A stretch of 64,000 nucleotides of DNA, from contig NZ_JAKEEB010000002.1 in NCBI RefSeq assembly GCF_021462825.1, forward strand, positions 335,451-399,450. The letters run 5' to 3'. Of this stretch, positions 27,785 through 35,883 are shown piece after piece (the stretch's first letter is position 1; each line of letters opens with the position of its first letter). The notes below the pieces were generated by a model that was not told where the DNA came from, ran no database searches, and saw nothing but the letters and a program-made list of their open reading frames with translations. Position numbers and translations under genes: made by a program. Source of the DNA: Streptomyces glomeratus. GTDB taxonomy: Bacteria > Actinomycetota > Actinomycetes > Streptomycetales > Streptomycetaceae.

Positions 27785-29188
27785 CTAGGCCCAGGTGATC
27801 AGCCGCTTCGGCTGCTCCAGGATGGCCGCCACGTCCGCGAGGACCTTCGAGCCCAGCTCGCCGTCCACCAGACGGTGGTCGAAGCTGAGGGCGAGGGTCG
27901 TCACCTGACGGGGCTTGATCTTGCCCTTGTGGACCCAGGGCTGGAGCTTGATCGCGCCGACCGCGAGGATCGCCGACTCGCCCGGGTTCAGGATCGGCGT
28001 GCCCGTGTCGACGCCGAACACCCCCACGTTCGTGATGGTGACCGTGCCGCCCTGCATCGCCGCCGGGGACGTCTTGCCCTCGCGGGCCGTCGCCACCAGC
28101 TCGCCGAGCGCCTCGGCCAGCTCCGGGAGCGTCTTGTCGTGCGCGTCCTTGATGTTCGGCACGATCAGACCGCGCGGCGTGGCCGCCGCGATGCCCAGGT
28201 TCACATAGTGCTTGCGCACGATCTCCTGGTTGGCCTCGTCCCAGGACGCGTTGATGTCGGGGTTCCGCCTGATCGCGACCAGGAGGGCCTTGGCGATCAG
28301 CAGGAGCGGGTTGACGCGCAGACCCTGGAGGTCCTTGTCCTGCTTCAGCTCCTCGACCAGCTTCATCGTCCGGGTCACGTCGACCGTGATGAACTCCGTG
28401 ACGTGCGGCGCGGTGAACGCGGAGCCGACCATCGCCTGCGCGGTGACCTTGCGGACACCCTTGACGGGGATACGGGTCTCCCGCGCGGTGTCGAACGTCA
28501 CCGCGGGCGCCGGAGCGGCCGGGCGCTCCACCGCCGGCGCGGGGACCGCCGGAGCGGCCGCCGCCGGCGCGGGGGCCGCGGCCGCGTGCACGTCCTCGCG
28601 GGTGATGATCCCGTCCGGGCCCGAGGGGGTCACCGTCGCGAGATCGACGCCGAGGTCCTTGGCGAGCTTGCGCACCGGGGGCTTCGCCAGCGGGCGGGTC
28701 TTCCCGCCGCCGTGCCCGTTCAGCTCGCCCTGGAGTGCCGTGGCCGCGTGGAGGGCGCCCTCCGCGGCCGCCGCGGTCGTCTTGCGGGGGCGGCGCCTGG
28801 TGGACGACTCGGCGACGCCGTACCCCACGAGGACGGGCTTGCGCCCCTCCTGCTTGGGCTCCTCGGCCGGGGGCTTCGGCGCCGGGGTCTGCTCGGCCGG
28901 CTCCGGTGCCTCCTTCGCGGGAGCGCCCCCGGCCACGGCGACCGCGATGATCGAGGTCCCGACGTCCACCGTGGTGCCCTCGGGGAAGTGCAGTTCCCGG
29001 ACCACCCCGTCGTAGGGGATGGGCAGTTCCACGGCCGCCTTGGCGGTCTCCACCTCGCACACGACCTGCCCGTCGGTGACCGTGTCCCCGGGCTGGACGT
29101 ACCACTTGAGGATCTCGGCCTCGGTCAGGCCCTCGCCCACGTCGGGCATCTTGAATTCGCGCACGGACGCGTCAGTCATCGTCGTCAC
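27785..29188 (-). CDS. bkdC: Branched-chain alpha-keto acid dehydrogenase E2 (cluster 1)
   Basis: This dihydrolipoamide acyltransferase forms the core of the complex. The 467-residue protein has one lipoyl domain (lipoylated lysine K50 in ETAKAAVE), a Pro/Ala/Glu linker, a peripheral subunit-binding domain (about 155-190, KLAKDLGVDLATVTPSGPDG), another Ala/Pro linker and the catalytic domain ending in SFDHRLVDGELGSK with the active-site histidine. The GTG at 29188 (AGGAG spaced six bases) is preferred; ATG at 29179 is an alternative. It is the third gene of the E1alpha-E1beta-E2 operon. The E3 subunit is not in the window. In streptomycetes these complexes supply branched acyl-CoA starters for fatty acids and polyketides. 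Confidence 0.93.
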   Translation of the reverse strand: MTTMTDASVREFKMPDVGEGLTEAEILKWYVQPGDTVTDGQVVCEVETAKAAVELPIPYDGVVRELHFPEGTTVDVGTSIIAVAVAGGAPAKEAPEPAEQTPAPKPPAEEPKQEGRKPVLVGYGVAESSTRRRPRKTTAAAAEGALHAATALQGELNGHGGGKTRPLAKPPVRKLAKDLGVDLATVTPSGPDGIITREDVHAAAAPAPAAAAPAVPAPAVERPAAPAPAVTFDTARETRIPVKGVRKVTAQAMVGSAFTAPHVTEFITVDVTRTMKLVEELKQDKDLQGLRVNPLLLIAKALLVAIRRNPDINASWDEANQEIVRKHYVNLGIAAATPRGLIVPNIKDAHDKTLPELAEALGELVATAREGKTSPAAMQGGTVTITNVGVFGVDTGTPILNPGESAILAVGAIKLQPWVHKGKIKPRQVTTLALSFDHRLVDGELGSKVLADVAAILEQPKRLITWA

Positions 29189-29198
29189 GACCCTCTCC

Positions 29199-30176
29199 TC
29201 AGTACGCCAGGACGCGGTCGACGGCGTCCAGCACCCGGTCCAGGCCCGGCAGGTACTCCTCCTCCAGCCGCGCCGGCGGATACGGGGCGTGATAGCCACC
29301 GACCCGCAGCACGGGCGCCTCCAGGTGGTAGAAGCACCGCTCCGTGATCCGGGCGGCGATCTCCGCGCCCGAACCGAAGAACACCGGTGCCTCGTGCACC
29401 ACCACCAGGCGGCGGGTCTTCTCCACCGACGCCTGCAGGGAGTCGAAGTCCAGCGGCGAGACCGAGCGCAGGTCCAGCACCTCCAGTGACCGGCCCTCCT
29501 CCTGGGCGGCCACGGCGGCCTCCTGGCACACCTTCACCATCGGGCCGTAGGCGGCCAGCGTGACATCCGTGCCCTCGCGCACCACCCGCGCCTTGTGCAG
29601 GGGGTACGGGATCGCCTCGGCGTCGACCTCGGACTTGTCCCAGTAGCGCCGCTTCGGCTCGAAGAAGATCACCGGGTCGTCGCTCTGGATCGCCTGCTGC
29701 ATCATCCAGTACGCGTCCGACGCGTTCGACGGAGAGACGATCTTCAGGCCGGCCACATGCGCGAACAGCGCCTCGGGGGACTCGCTGTGGTGCTCGACCG
29801 CGCCGATCCCGCCACCGTAGGGGATGCGGATGACGACCGGCAGCTTCACCTTGCCCAGGGAACGGGCGTGCATCTTCGCCAGCTGCGTGACGATCTGGTC
29901 GTAGGCGGGGAAGACAAAACCGTCGAACTGGATTTCGACCACCGGCCGGTACCCGCGCAGCGCCAGACCGATCGCGGTGCCGACGATGCCCGACTCGGCC
30001 AGCGGGGTGTCGATGACCCGGTCCTCGCCGAAGTCCTTCTGCAGGCCGTCGGTGACACGGAAGACGCCACCGAGCTTGCCGACGTCCTCACCCATCACCA
30101 GGACCTTGGGGTCCGCTTCCAGGGCCTTGCGCAGCGACTCGTTGATCGCCTTGGCGAGCGCCATCTTCTCGGCCAC
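29199..30176 (-). CDS. bkdB: Branched-chain alpha-keto acid dehydrogenase E1 beta (cluster 1)
   Basis: The 325-residue beta subunit of the thiamine-diphosphate decarboxylase has the family landmarks MGEDVGKLGGVFRVTDGL, then IDTPLAESGIVGTAIGLALRG, then RIPYGGGIGAVEHHSESPEA and IFFEPKRRYW. The start is GTG at 30176, one base after the E1alpha stop, with GAAGGGGG eight bases before; this tight spacing means coupled translation. It assembles with the adjacent E1alpha into an alpha2-beta2 heterotetramer. The E2 gene follows 11 bases downstream. Confidence 0.95.
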   Translation of the reverse strand: MAEKMALAKAINESLRKALEADPKVLVMGEDVGKLGGVFRVTDGLQKDFGEDRVIDTPLAESGIVGTAIGLALRGYRPVVEIQFDGFVFPAYDQIVTQLAKMHARSLGKVKLPVVIRIPYGGGIGAVEHHSESPEALFAHVAGLKIVSPSNASDAYWMMQQAIQSDDPVIFFEPKRRYWDKSEVDAEAIPYPLHKARVVREGTDVTLAAYGPMVKVCQEAAVAAQEEGRSLEVLDLRSVSPLDFDSLQASVEKTRRLVVVHEAPVFFGSGAEIAARITERCFYHLEAPVLRVGGYHAPYPPARLEEEYLPGLDRVLDAVDRVLAY

Positions 30177-30177
30177 G

Positions 30178-31368
30178 TCAGTTGCCCCCTTCAACGTCCG
30201 CGAACGACGCCTGGTAGGCGGCGAACCCGGCCCGCTCCTCGTCGACGAGTCCATGCCCGTCCGCGTACACGTTCTCGAAGATGGCGAAGTGGTCCGGGTC
30301 CGGCATGGCACGGACCGCTTCACGCACCCGCCTTCCCAACGCCTCGCTCTCCGCCTCGAGTTCCGCGAAGAATCCTTCGTCCGCGTGGTCCGTGGCCAGG
30401 AGATACGCGCGCAGGCGGGCGATCGGGTCCTTCGCCTCCCAGGCGACCCGCTCGTCGTCGTGGCGGTAGCGGGTCGGGTCGTCGGAGGTCGTGTGCGCAC
30501 CCATGCGGTACGTGAACGCCTCGACCAGGGTCGGGCCCTCGCCGTTGCGCGCCCGCTCCAGCGCCCACTTCGTGACCGCGAGGCAGGCCAGGACGTCGTT
30601 GCCGTCCACGCGCACGCCCGGGAAGCCGAAGCCCTGCGCCCGCTGGTACAGCGGCACACGGGTCTGCTTCTCGGTCGGCTCGGAGATCGCCCACTGGTTG
30701 TTCTGGCAGAAGAACACCACCGGCGCGTTGTACACCGCCGCGAAGGTGAACGACTCCGCGACGTCGCCCTGGCTGGAGGCGCCGTCACCGAAGTACGCGA
30801 TCACCGCCGAGTCGGCACCGTCCTTCGCCACGCCCATGGCGTAGCCCGTCGCGTGCAGCGTCTGCGAGCCGATGACGATCGTGTAGAGGTGGAAGTTGTT
30901 GCCGTTAGGGTCCCAGCCGCCGTTGTTCACGCCGCGGAACATGCCGAGCAGGTTGGTGGGGTCGACGCCGCGGCACCAGGCGACGCCGTGCTCGCGGTAG
31001 GTCGGGAAGACGTAGTCCTCGTCGTTCAGGGCCCGTCCCGAACCGATCTGGGCGGCCTCCTGGCCGAGCAGCGAGGCCCACAGGCCCAGCTCGCCCTGGC
31101 GCTGCAGAGAGGTGGCCTCCGCGTCGAAGCGGCGGGTCAGCACCATGTCCCGGTAGAGGCCGCGCAGCTGCTCGGGCGTGATGCCCTCGACATACCGGTC
31201 GTACTCCGGGTTCGCGACCCGCTCGCCCTCCGGCGTCAGCAGCTGGACGAGATCGGTGTCCGAGCCCTTCTTGGGCGTGGTGCTGGTGGTGCGCTTGCTG
31301 CCGGTGGTGCCGGCCTTGCTTCCGGCGCTGCGTCGCGGCTTGCGCGCGGCAGTGCTCTCCACGGTCAC
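30178..31368 (-). CDS. bkdA: Branched-chain alpha-keto acid dehydrogenase E1 alpha (cluster 1)
   Basis: The 396-residue alpha subunit starts at GTG 31368 with GGAGGAG at five-base spacing. The thiamine-diphosphate motif runs from GDGASSQGDVAESF to FFCQNNQWAIS. The phosphorylation-loop-equivalent region is YRMGAHTTSDDPTRYR. An N-terminal basic, Ser/Thr-rich extension of about 38 residues (TAARKPRRSAGSKAG and following) precedes the conserved domain and is absent from the cluster 2 paralogue. It may help tether E1 to E2, which is an inference. It is the first gene of the operon; a palindrome lies about 220 bases upstream. Confidence 0.95.
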   Translation of the reverse strand: MTVESTAARKPRRSAGSKAGTTGSKRTTSTTPKKGSDTDLVQLLTPEGERVANPEYDRYVEGITPEQLRGLYRDMVLTRRFDAEATSLQRQGELGLWASLLGQEAAQIGSGRALNDEDYVFPTYREHGVAWCRGVDPTNLLGMFRGVNNGGWDPNGNNFHLYTIVIGSQTLHATGYAMGVAKDGADSAVIAYFGDGASSQGDVAESFTFAAVYNAPVVFFCQNNQWAISEPTEKQTRVPLYQRAQGFGFPGVRVDGNDVLACLAVTKWALERARNGEGPTLVEAFTYRMGAHTTSDDPTRYRHDDERVAWEAKDPIARLRAYLLATDHADEGFFAELEAESEALGRRVREAVRAMPDPDHFAIFENVYADGHGLVDEERAGFAAYQASFADVEGGN

Positions 31369-31588
31369 GTGTGCTCCTCCGTCGGTCCGGCCCCCGGGTT
31401 CGCCGGGTGCCTGGGGGTCCCCTCGGCCCGCTTGGGGCCGGTGGGAGCGGCTCCGCCTGCAGCGCACGGACGCACGGGGTGGGTGCGACTCGTTCGAAAC
31501 AGACGTGACAGGTGCCCCGGCGAGCGCCCTGCAAAGGGCACGTTACCCAGTGCGCCACATTTCTGTGAAACCCCTCCTGACCTGGGAT

Positions 31589-31610
31589 TTTGCTTGGATT
31601 TCCAAGTAAA
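31589..31610. promoter_or_regulatory. Palindrome upstream of bkd cluster 1
   Basis: Centred on CTTGGATTTCCAAG (31593-31606) and flanked by TTT and AAA, this 22-bp element pairs at 9 of 11 positions. It sits in an AT-rich island about 220 bases before the E1alpha start. The shape suits a dimeric regulator, for example an Lrp/AsnC protein such as the one encoded at 44512, but no direct evidence links them. Confidence 0.6.
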
Positions 31611-31822
31611 TCGAGTAAGTCGGGCACAGATGCTGGTCACAGCCTTGCAGGGGGCCGGAACAACGGCACGTTATCCCGCTCACCTGGAGCACGGGAAGAC
31701 ATCTTCTGGGGTGGTGCTGGTGTCGCGGTGTGGCGGCGGGCTGTGTCACCGGTGTCCGGGGGCGGCTGCCGGCTCCGCCGCTACCGTCCGTGTACGGCGT
31801 GTGGCGTTCTCGGAGGGCGCGC

Positions 31823-31878
31823 GGAGCAGTGGAGGCGCGCGTAGCAGTGGAGGGTGCGCGTAGCAGTGGAGGGTGCGC
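31823..31878. repeat. Three tandem 18-19-bp units
   Basis: GTAGCAGTGGAGGGTGCGC occurs twice without mismatch (31841-31859, 31860-31878), preceded by a variant copy GGAGCAGTGGAGGCGCGC (31823-31840). The units are noncoding. The role is unknown. Confidence 0.8.
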
Positions 31879-32090
31879 GGTGTGGCCCAGGGCGCGGGGC
31901 GGGTGTGGCGCCGTGCGGCCCAGGGCGCCGGGGCGCCGGGGCGGGTGTGGCGCGGAGGAAGCCGAGATCGTCGCGGCGGGCAGGCCCGGACGGGCACGCG
32001 CGCGTGGAGCCCGTTTCCGGGTCCCACGCGCGCGTGGCTGCGTTCTCGCGGGGCGGTCGCCCCTTGTGTGCCGTGCGGGATACGGGCCGG

Positions 32091-33677
32091 TCAGGGCAGC
32101 TGCGGGTCGCCCGCGCCAGCGGTGTCCCCGCCGCCGCCCCCGCCCCCGCCGGTCGCCGTCGGGTCCGAGGTCGTGCCGCCGCCGCCCGTGGGCGAGTCCG
32201 TCGGCCCGTCCGTGGGCGCCGTCTCGGAGGGCTCGTCGGTCGGCTGCTCCGGCGTCGTCGACGGCTGCGGCGGCGGCTGCTCGCTGTAGCTCTGCGACGG
32301 CGTGTACGAGGGCGTGTAGTCCGAGCCGCCGCCCGTGTCCTCGGTGCCGCCCGTGGACGTGTCGGTCGCCTCGTCCGTCGGGGTCTCCTCGGACTTCTTG
32401 TCGTCCTTGGAGTGCGTGGCGGCCGGCGACTGCGTGGTGCCCGTCCCGCCGCCGTTTCCGCCCGCGTTCTGCAGCGCCAGCGCGACGCCCGCCGCTATGG
32501 CGATGACGGCGAGGACCGCGAGGATCCACAGCTTGCCGCGCCCGCTGCCCCTGTTGCCGTGTCCCTCGAAACCGCCGTCGTCCCCGGAGCCGTAGCCCGC
32601 GGGCAGGATGGGCTGCGGAATCTGGGTGGTGCCGGGCTCACCGGGGTGCGGCATCACCGTCGTACCGGCGAAGCCTCCCGCGGGGGTGTGCCGGCCCTCG
32701 TGCATGTCCACCGGGCCGGTGTTCCAGGTCCCGGTGTGGCTGCCCTGGTCGTACAGCATCTGCAGCGCGTACTGCACCAGACCGCGCATCTCCTCCGCGG
32801 TCTGGAACCGGTCGTCCGGCTCCTTCGCGAGGGAACGCATCACGAGCCCGTCCAGCTCCGGCGGGGCCGCGCCCTCCGAGATCTGGGACGGGGGCACCGG
32901 GATGTCCTGGACGTGCTGGTACACCACGGACAGCGGGGTCTCGCCGACGAACGGCGGCCGCAGCGCGAGCAGTTCGTACAGCAGGCAGCCCGTGGCGTAC
33001 AGGTCCGAACGGTGGTCGACCGCCTTGCCGAGCGCCTGCTCCGGGGAGAGGTACTGCGGCGTGCCCATGACCATGCCGGTCTGCGTCATCGTCGTGGACG
33101 CCCCGTGCAGGGCGCGCGCGATGCCGAAGTCCATCACCTTCACGGCGCCGTTGTTGGTGATGATGACGTTCGCCGGCTTGATGTCGCGGTGCACGATGCC
33201 GTGCTGGTGCGAGTAGGCCAGCGCCTCCAGCACACCCGAGACGATGATCAGGGCCTGCTCGGGCCCGGGCGCCTCCGCGTTGAGCAGCAGGTCGCGGATC
33301 GTACGGCCCTCGACCAGCTCCATCACGATGTACGGCACCGCCTGGCCGCCGACCTGGTCCTCGCCCGAGTCGTACACGGCGACGATCGCGTGGTGGTTGA
33401 GGCCGGCCACCGACTGGGCCTCGCGCGTGAAGCGGGCCTTGGAGACCGGGTCCTCGGCGAGGTCGGAGCGGAGCAGCTTGACCGCGACGGTCCGCCCGAG
33501 GCGCACGTCCTCGGCCGCGAACACCTCGGCCATGCCGCCCCGGCCGAGTCTGCGGGTCAGCCGGTACCGGCCGTCACCGACAAGCCCGCCGTTGCCCCAG
33601 TTCTCCGGCGCGTCTGACATCCCGCCGCCAGTCGCCTCGGGGTCGGACGGGCCCTGAGCGCGCTGCGTCTGTGCCAT
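32091..33677 (-). CDS. Transmembrane Ser/Thr protein kinase (PknB-type)
   Basis: From the ATG at 33677 the product is 528 residues. The kinase domain spans about residues 35-305 with the Gly loop LGRGGMAEVF, VAVK lysine (about 66), HRDIKPAN (about 162), DFG (about 183) and GTPQYLSPEQA. One membrane helix (KLWILAVLAVIAIAAGVALA) lies near 375-395. The external region of about 130 residues is only Ser/Thr/Pro/Gly/Glu low complexity: there are no PASTA repeats or other sensor domain. Actinobacterial kinases of this type autophosphorylate and regulate growth or development. The signal here is unknown; the tail may contact the cell wall. Confidence 0.94.
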   Translation of the reverse strand: MAQTQRAQGPSDPEATGGGMSDAPENWGNGGLVGDGRYRLTRRLGRGGMAEVFAAEDVRLGRTVAVKLLRSDLAEDPVSKARFTREAQSVAGLNHHAIVAVYDSGEDQVGGQAVPYIVMELVEGRTIRDLLLNAEAPGPEQALIIVSGVLEALAYSHQHGIVHRDIKPANVIITNNGAVKVMDFGIARALHGASTTMTQTGMVMGTPQYLSPEQALGKAVDHRSDLYATGCLLYELLALRPPFVGETPLSVVYQHVQDIPVPPSQISEGAAPPELDGLVMRSLAKEPDDRFQTAEEMRGLVQYALQMLYDQGSHTGTWNTGPVDMHEGRHTPAGGFAGTTVMPHPGEPGTTQIPQPILPAGYGSGDDGGFEGHGNRGSGRGKLWILAVLAVIAIAAGVALALQNAGGNGGGTGTTQSPAATHSKDDKKSEETPTDEATDTSTGGTEDTGGGSDYTPSYTPSQSYSEQPPPQPSTTPEQPTDEPSETAPTDGPTDSPTGGGGTTSDPTATGGGGGGGGDTAGAGDPQLP

Positions 33678-34489
33678 CAGTCCTCGCCGTCGTTTCTGCC
33701 CGCGGTCTGCGCGGTGGTTGTTACGGTCTCCGACGGGCCACGCTACAGGCTCCGAGCAAGGCACCGGTCCGAGATGGATTCGAGAAAGACCGGACATCAA
33801 ACCCTGTGCCCGGTTCCATATGCAAATTCCGCGCGCCGACCGTACGGCACCTTCCGCACTTCCGCGACGCTACTCTCGCGTACCGTCACGGGACGAGTAC
33901 CGGGCTCAAGGCGCCATGGCCCGTGGCGGACTTGGCCGAAAACGGGCGGTCGATCACGGAACGACAGCTGTCGATCATCTGTCGGTTGCGCGTTTGCCCG
34001 AGGCGCTGCCGGTTGCGCGGCGTGCTCGACTAGGTCGGGACGGCTTCGGTGCCTCTCGAGCGGGACACGATGTTCGATCCGACAAGTCGTGATCAAGACA
34101 CTTCACACCGAGCCGGGTCGCGAACAACCCTCCCCGACCGGCTCCGGCGCGCGGGGCAGCTCGTGGCGAAACTCACGCCCCGCAACACCGTCCCCGGCTT
34201 CGGCACCGGCGGCGACGACCGCCCCGGGAACCACGCCGAGAGCCTCGACGAGGCGGATCGGCACGGTGGCCGGCACATGGCGATCGCGTCCGCACATGTG
34301 CCGAAAGAACGCTTCCAGGGCGGCGGGGGAGCGCTCCCGAAGCCGGCGGAAACATACGGAAGGGGCCCGGCACCCACGTGGTGCCGGGCCCCTCTCATGG
34401 TCAAGGTCACGGGCTCGCCCGGCCGAGGTCACGGGCTCGCCCGACGGCTGCGACCGGCTCGCGTGGCCGGGATGACAGGCGGGTCCGGG
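33678..34489. other. Long intergenic region between kinase and Bpa genes
   Basis: This 812-base gap carries the kinase promoter region at its left end and the bpa terminator at its right end (34361-34393). A plus-strand open frame at 34049-34765 crosses it but runs into the antisense of bpa, has no ribosome binding site and shows no recognisable domain. Composition in 33790-33900 is less GC-rich than the genes. I see no gene here; a small RNA cannot be excluded. Confidence 0.45.
34361..34393. terminator. bpa terminator
   Basis: A perfect 14-bp stem (34361-34374 with 34380-34393, left arm AGGGGCCCGGCACC) with a 5-base loop lies downstream of the minus-strand bpa stop. Confidence 0.85.
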
Positions 34490-35035
34490 CTACAGGTACG
34501 GGCCGCCCGAGCGGCCGCCCGCGCGGCGGTCCTCCTCGCCGTCGGGGGAGCCCACGCCCGGCGGAAGAGCGCGGCGCATCTGCTCCAGCTGGGCCCGCGC
34601 CGCCATCTGCTGGGCGAACAGCGTGGTCTGGATCCCGTGGAAGAGACCCTCCAGCCAGCCCACCAACTGCGCCTGCGCGATGCGCAGTTCCGCGTCGCTC
34701 GGAATCGCCTCGTCCGTGAAGGGCAGGGAGAGCCGCTCGAGCTCCTCGACGAGTTCGGGAGCTAGACCGTCCTCCAGCTCCTTCACCGAGCTGGCGTGGA
34801 TCTCCTTCAGGCGCTGCCTGCTCGCCTCGTCCAAAGGAGCGGCGCGCACCTCCTCCAGCAACTGCTTGATCATGCTGCCGATGCGCATGACCTTCGCCGG
34901 CTGCTCCACCTGTTCCGTCACCGGGATCTCGCGGGAGTCGTCATCTCCGGTGCCGCCGAGAGCCATTCCGTCCTGGCCTACGACCAGGATCTTCTGGGCG
35001 TTCTCGGACGACCTTTCGTTCCTCGGCATCTCCAT
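34490..35035 (-). CDS. bpa: Bacterial proteasome activator
   Basis: The 181-residue protein matches the Bpa (DUF2587) family, ring-forming ATP-independent activators of the actinobacterial 20S proteasome. The helical core runs from about residue 45 to 150 (KVMRIGSMIKQLLEEVRAAP, ELEDGLAPELVEELERLSLP, AQLVGWLEGLFHGIQTTLFA). The C-terminus ends in Gly-Gly-Pro-Tyr-Leu, a hydrophobic-Tyr-X-like tail of the kind that docks into proteasome alpha pockets and opens the gate. The ATG at 35035 is taken as start; the open frame extends to 35098. Proteasome genes are not in this window. It is monocistronic with a terminator. Confidence 0.93.
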   Translation of the reverse strand: MEMPRNERSSENAQKILVVGQDGMALGGTGDDDSREIPVTEQVEQPAKVMRIGSMIKQLLEEVRAAPLDEASRQRLKEIHASSVKELEDGLAPELVEELERLSLPFTDEAIPSDAELRIAQAQLVGWLEGLFHGIQTTLFAQQMAARAQLEQMRRALPPGVGSPDGEEDRRAGGRSGGPYL

Positions 35036-35122
35036 GCGGCCATTCTCTCGCACCCGTACACAACACCAGCCATGTGCCCTCGGTGCGTGGTGATCCACCC
35101 TTCTTCTGCCTCCGGGCCGGTG

Positions 35123-35689
35123 TCAGGTGGACTCACCGGCGGGTTCCGGGGCCGCCGCCCCGCGGAGACGGTGCAGTCTGGCTCCGCAGTGGTCGAGCCA
35201 GATCGGCTGCGCCTCGGCGTGCAGGACCATCTGGTCCAGAAGCAGCAGCCGGGCGACCTCGTCCCGGTGGGCGGGCAGCTCGGCGAGGGCCGCACAGCGC
35301 TGCCGGGCGTCCTCCCGCAGGGACTCCCTGAGCCGGCGGGGCTGGATCTCGACGACGGCCCCCATGTCGACGCCGGGCATGTCGACGGCCATCACCAGCT
35401 TGATCGTCAGCTCGTCGCGCGGCACGCTCCCCGGTTCCACCGGACGGGCGTACCAGTCGCCCAGCTCGGCGCGGCCCGCTTCGGTGAGGGCGTAGCGCAC
35501 CCGCGGCTCCGCCTCCGGGTCCTCCCGCGCCACCAGCTCGTCCACTTCCAGGCCCGCCAGGGCCGCGCGGACCCGCGTGGCGTCCGGCGCCCGCGGTGCC
35601 CCGGTCCGGGCCTCGAGTTCCGCGCGCAGCCGGGCACCACTGCGAGGGCTTCCCTCCAGCCGCGCCGGCAGGACGTGGCGTATCGACAT
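35123..35689 (-). CDS. PadR-type regulator with diverged N-terminus
   Basis: From the ATG at 35689 the product is 188 residues. The start MSIRHVLPARLEGS, then LRAELEARTGAP and YALTEAGRAELGDWYARPV, follows the PadR winged-helix pattern. The C-terminal dimerisation helices contain REDARQRCAALAELPAHRDE and LLLDQMVLHAEAQPIWLDHC. The recognition-helix region (TGAPRAPDATRVRAALAGLE) lacks the usual tyrosine and looks shortened by a few residues, so DNA recognition may be altered. It diverges from a secreted-protein gene with which it may be functionally linked. Confidence is moderate because of the divergence. Confidence 0.78.
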   Translation of the reverse strand: MSIRHVLPARLEGSPRSGARLRAELEARTGAPRAPDATRVRAALAGLEVDELVAREDPEAEPRVRYALTEAGRAELGDWYARPVEPGSVPRDELTIKLVMAVDMPGVDMGAVVEIQPRRLRESLREDARQRCAALAELPAHRDEVARLLLLDQMVLHAEAQPIWLDHCGARLHRLRGAAAPEPAGEST

Positions 35690-35883
35690 GCCGTATGTGC
35701 AGCCCCTGGGACGGGGGAGTGCCAGCGGGGGCGATGACCGGGGCGGCGGGCCGCATACGGCGGGGCGATGCGGGCCGGGCCGGCTGTGCGGTCCGGCCGG
35801 GACGTCAAGATGCCGGACAGCGAGCTCCGTGTGACGCTGGTGCCGTTGATCTTGCGCTCCGAGCACGGGAGGGGGTCACGCGT

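Larger units (their letters stand above)
31369..32090. other. Long intergenic region: bkd cluster 1 promoter, palindrome, 19-bp repeats
   Basis: This 722-base gap separates bkd cluster 1 from the 3' end of the kinase gene. It holds a low-GC patch at about 31556-31625 containing a strong palindrome, a 19-bp tandem repeat (31823-31878), and two copies of the self-complementary CACGCGCGCGTG at 31995-32006 and 32025-32036, which could pair as a terminator for the kinase gene. Open frames crossing it are antisense shadows with no start signals; I support no gene. Confidence 0.55.

Noticed and set aside
31854..33617. Long plus-strand open frame (587 codons) opposite the kinase gene
   Set aside because: It is an Arg/Gly/Val-rich antisense shadow of the clear kinase coding sequence; no start signal and no domain.
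34049..34765. Plus-strand open frame in the kinase-bpa gap
   Set aside because: It has no ribosome binding site and no domain, it crosses the bpa terminator hairpin, and it continues into bpa antisense.
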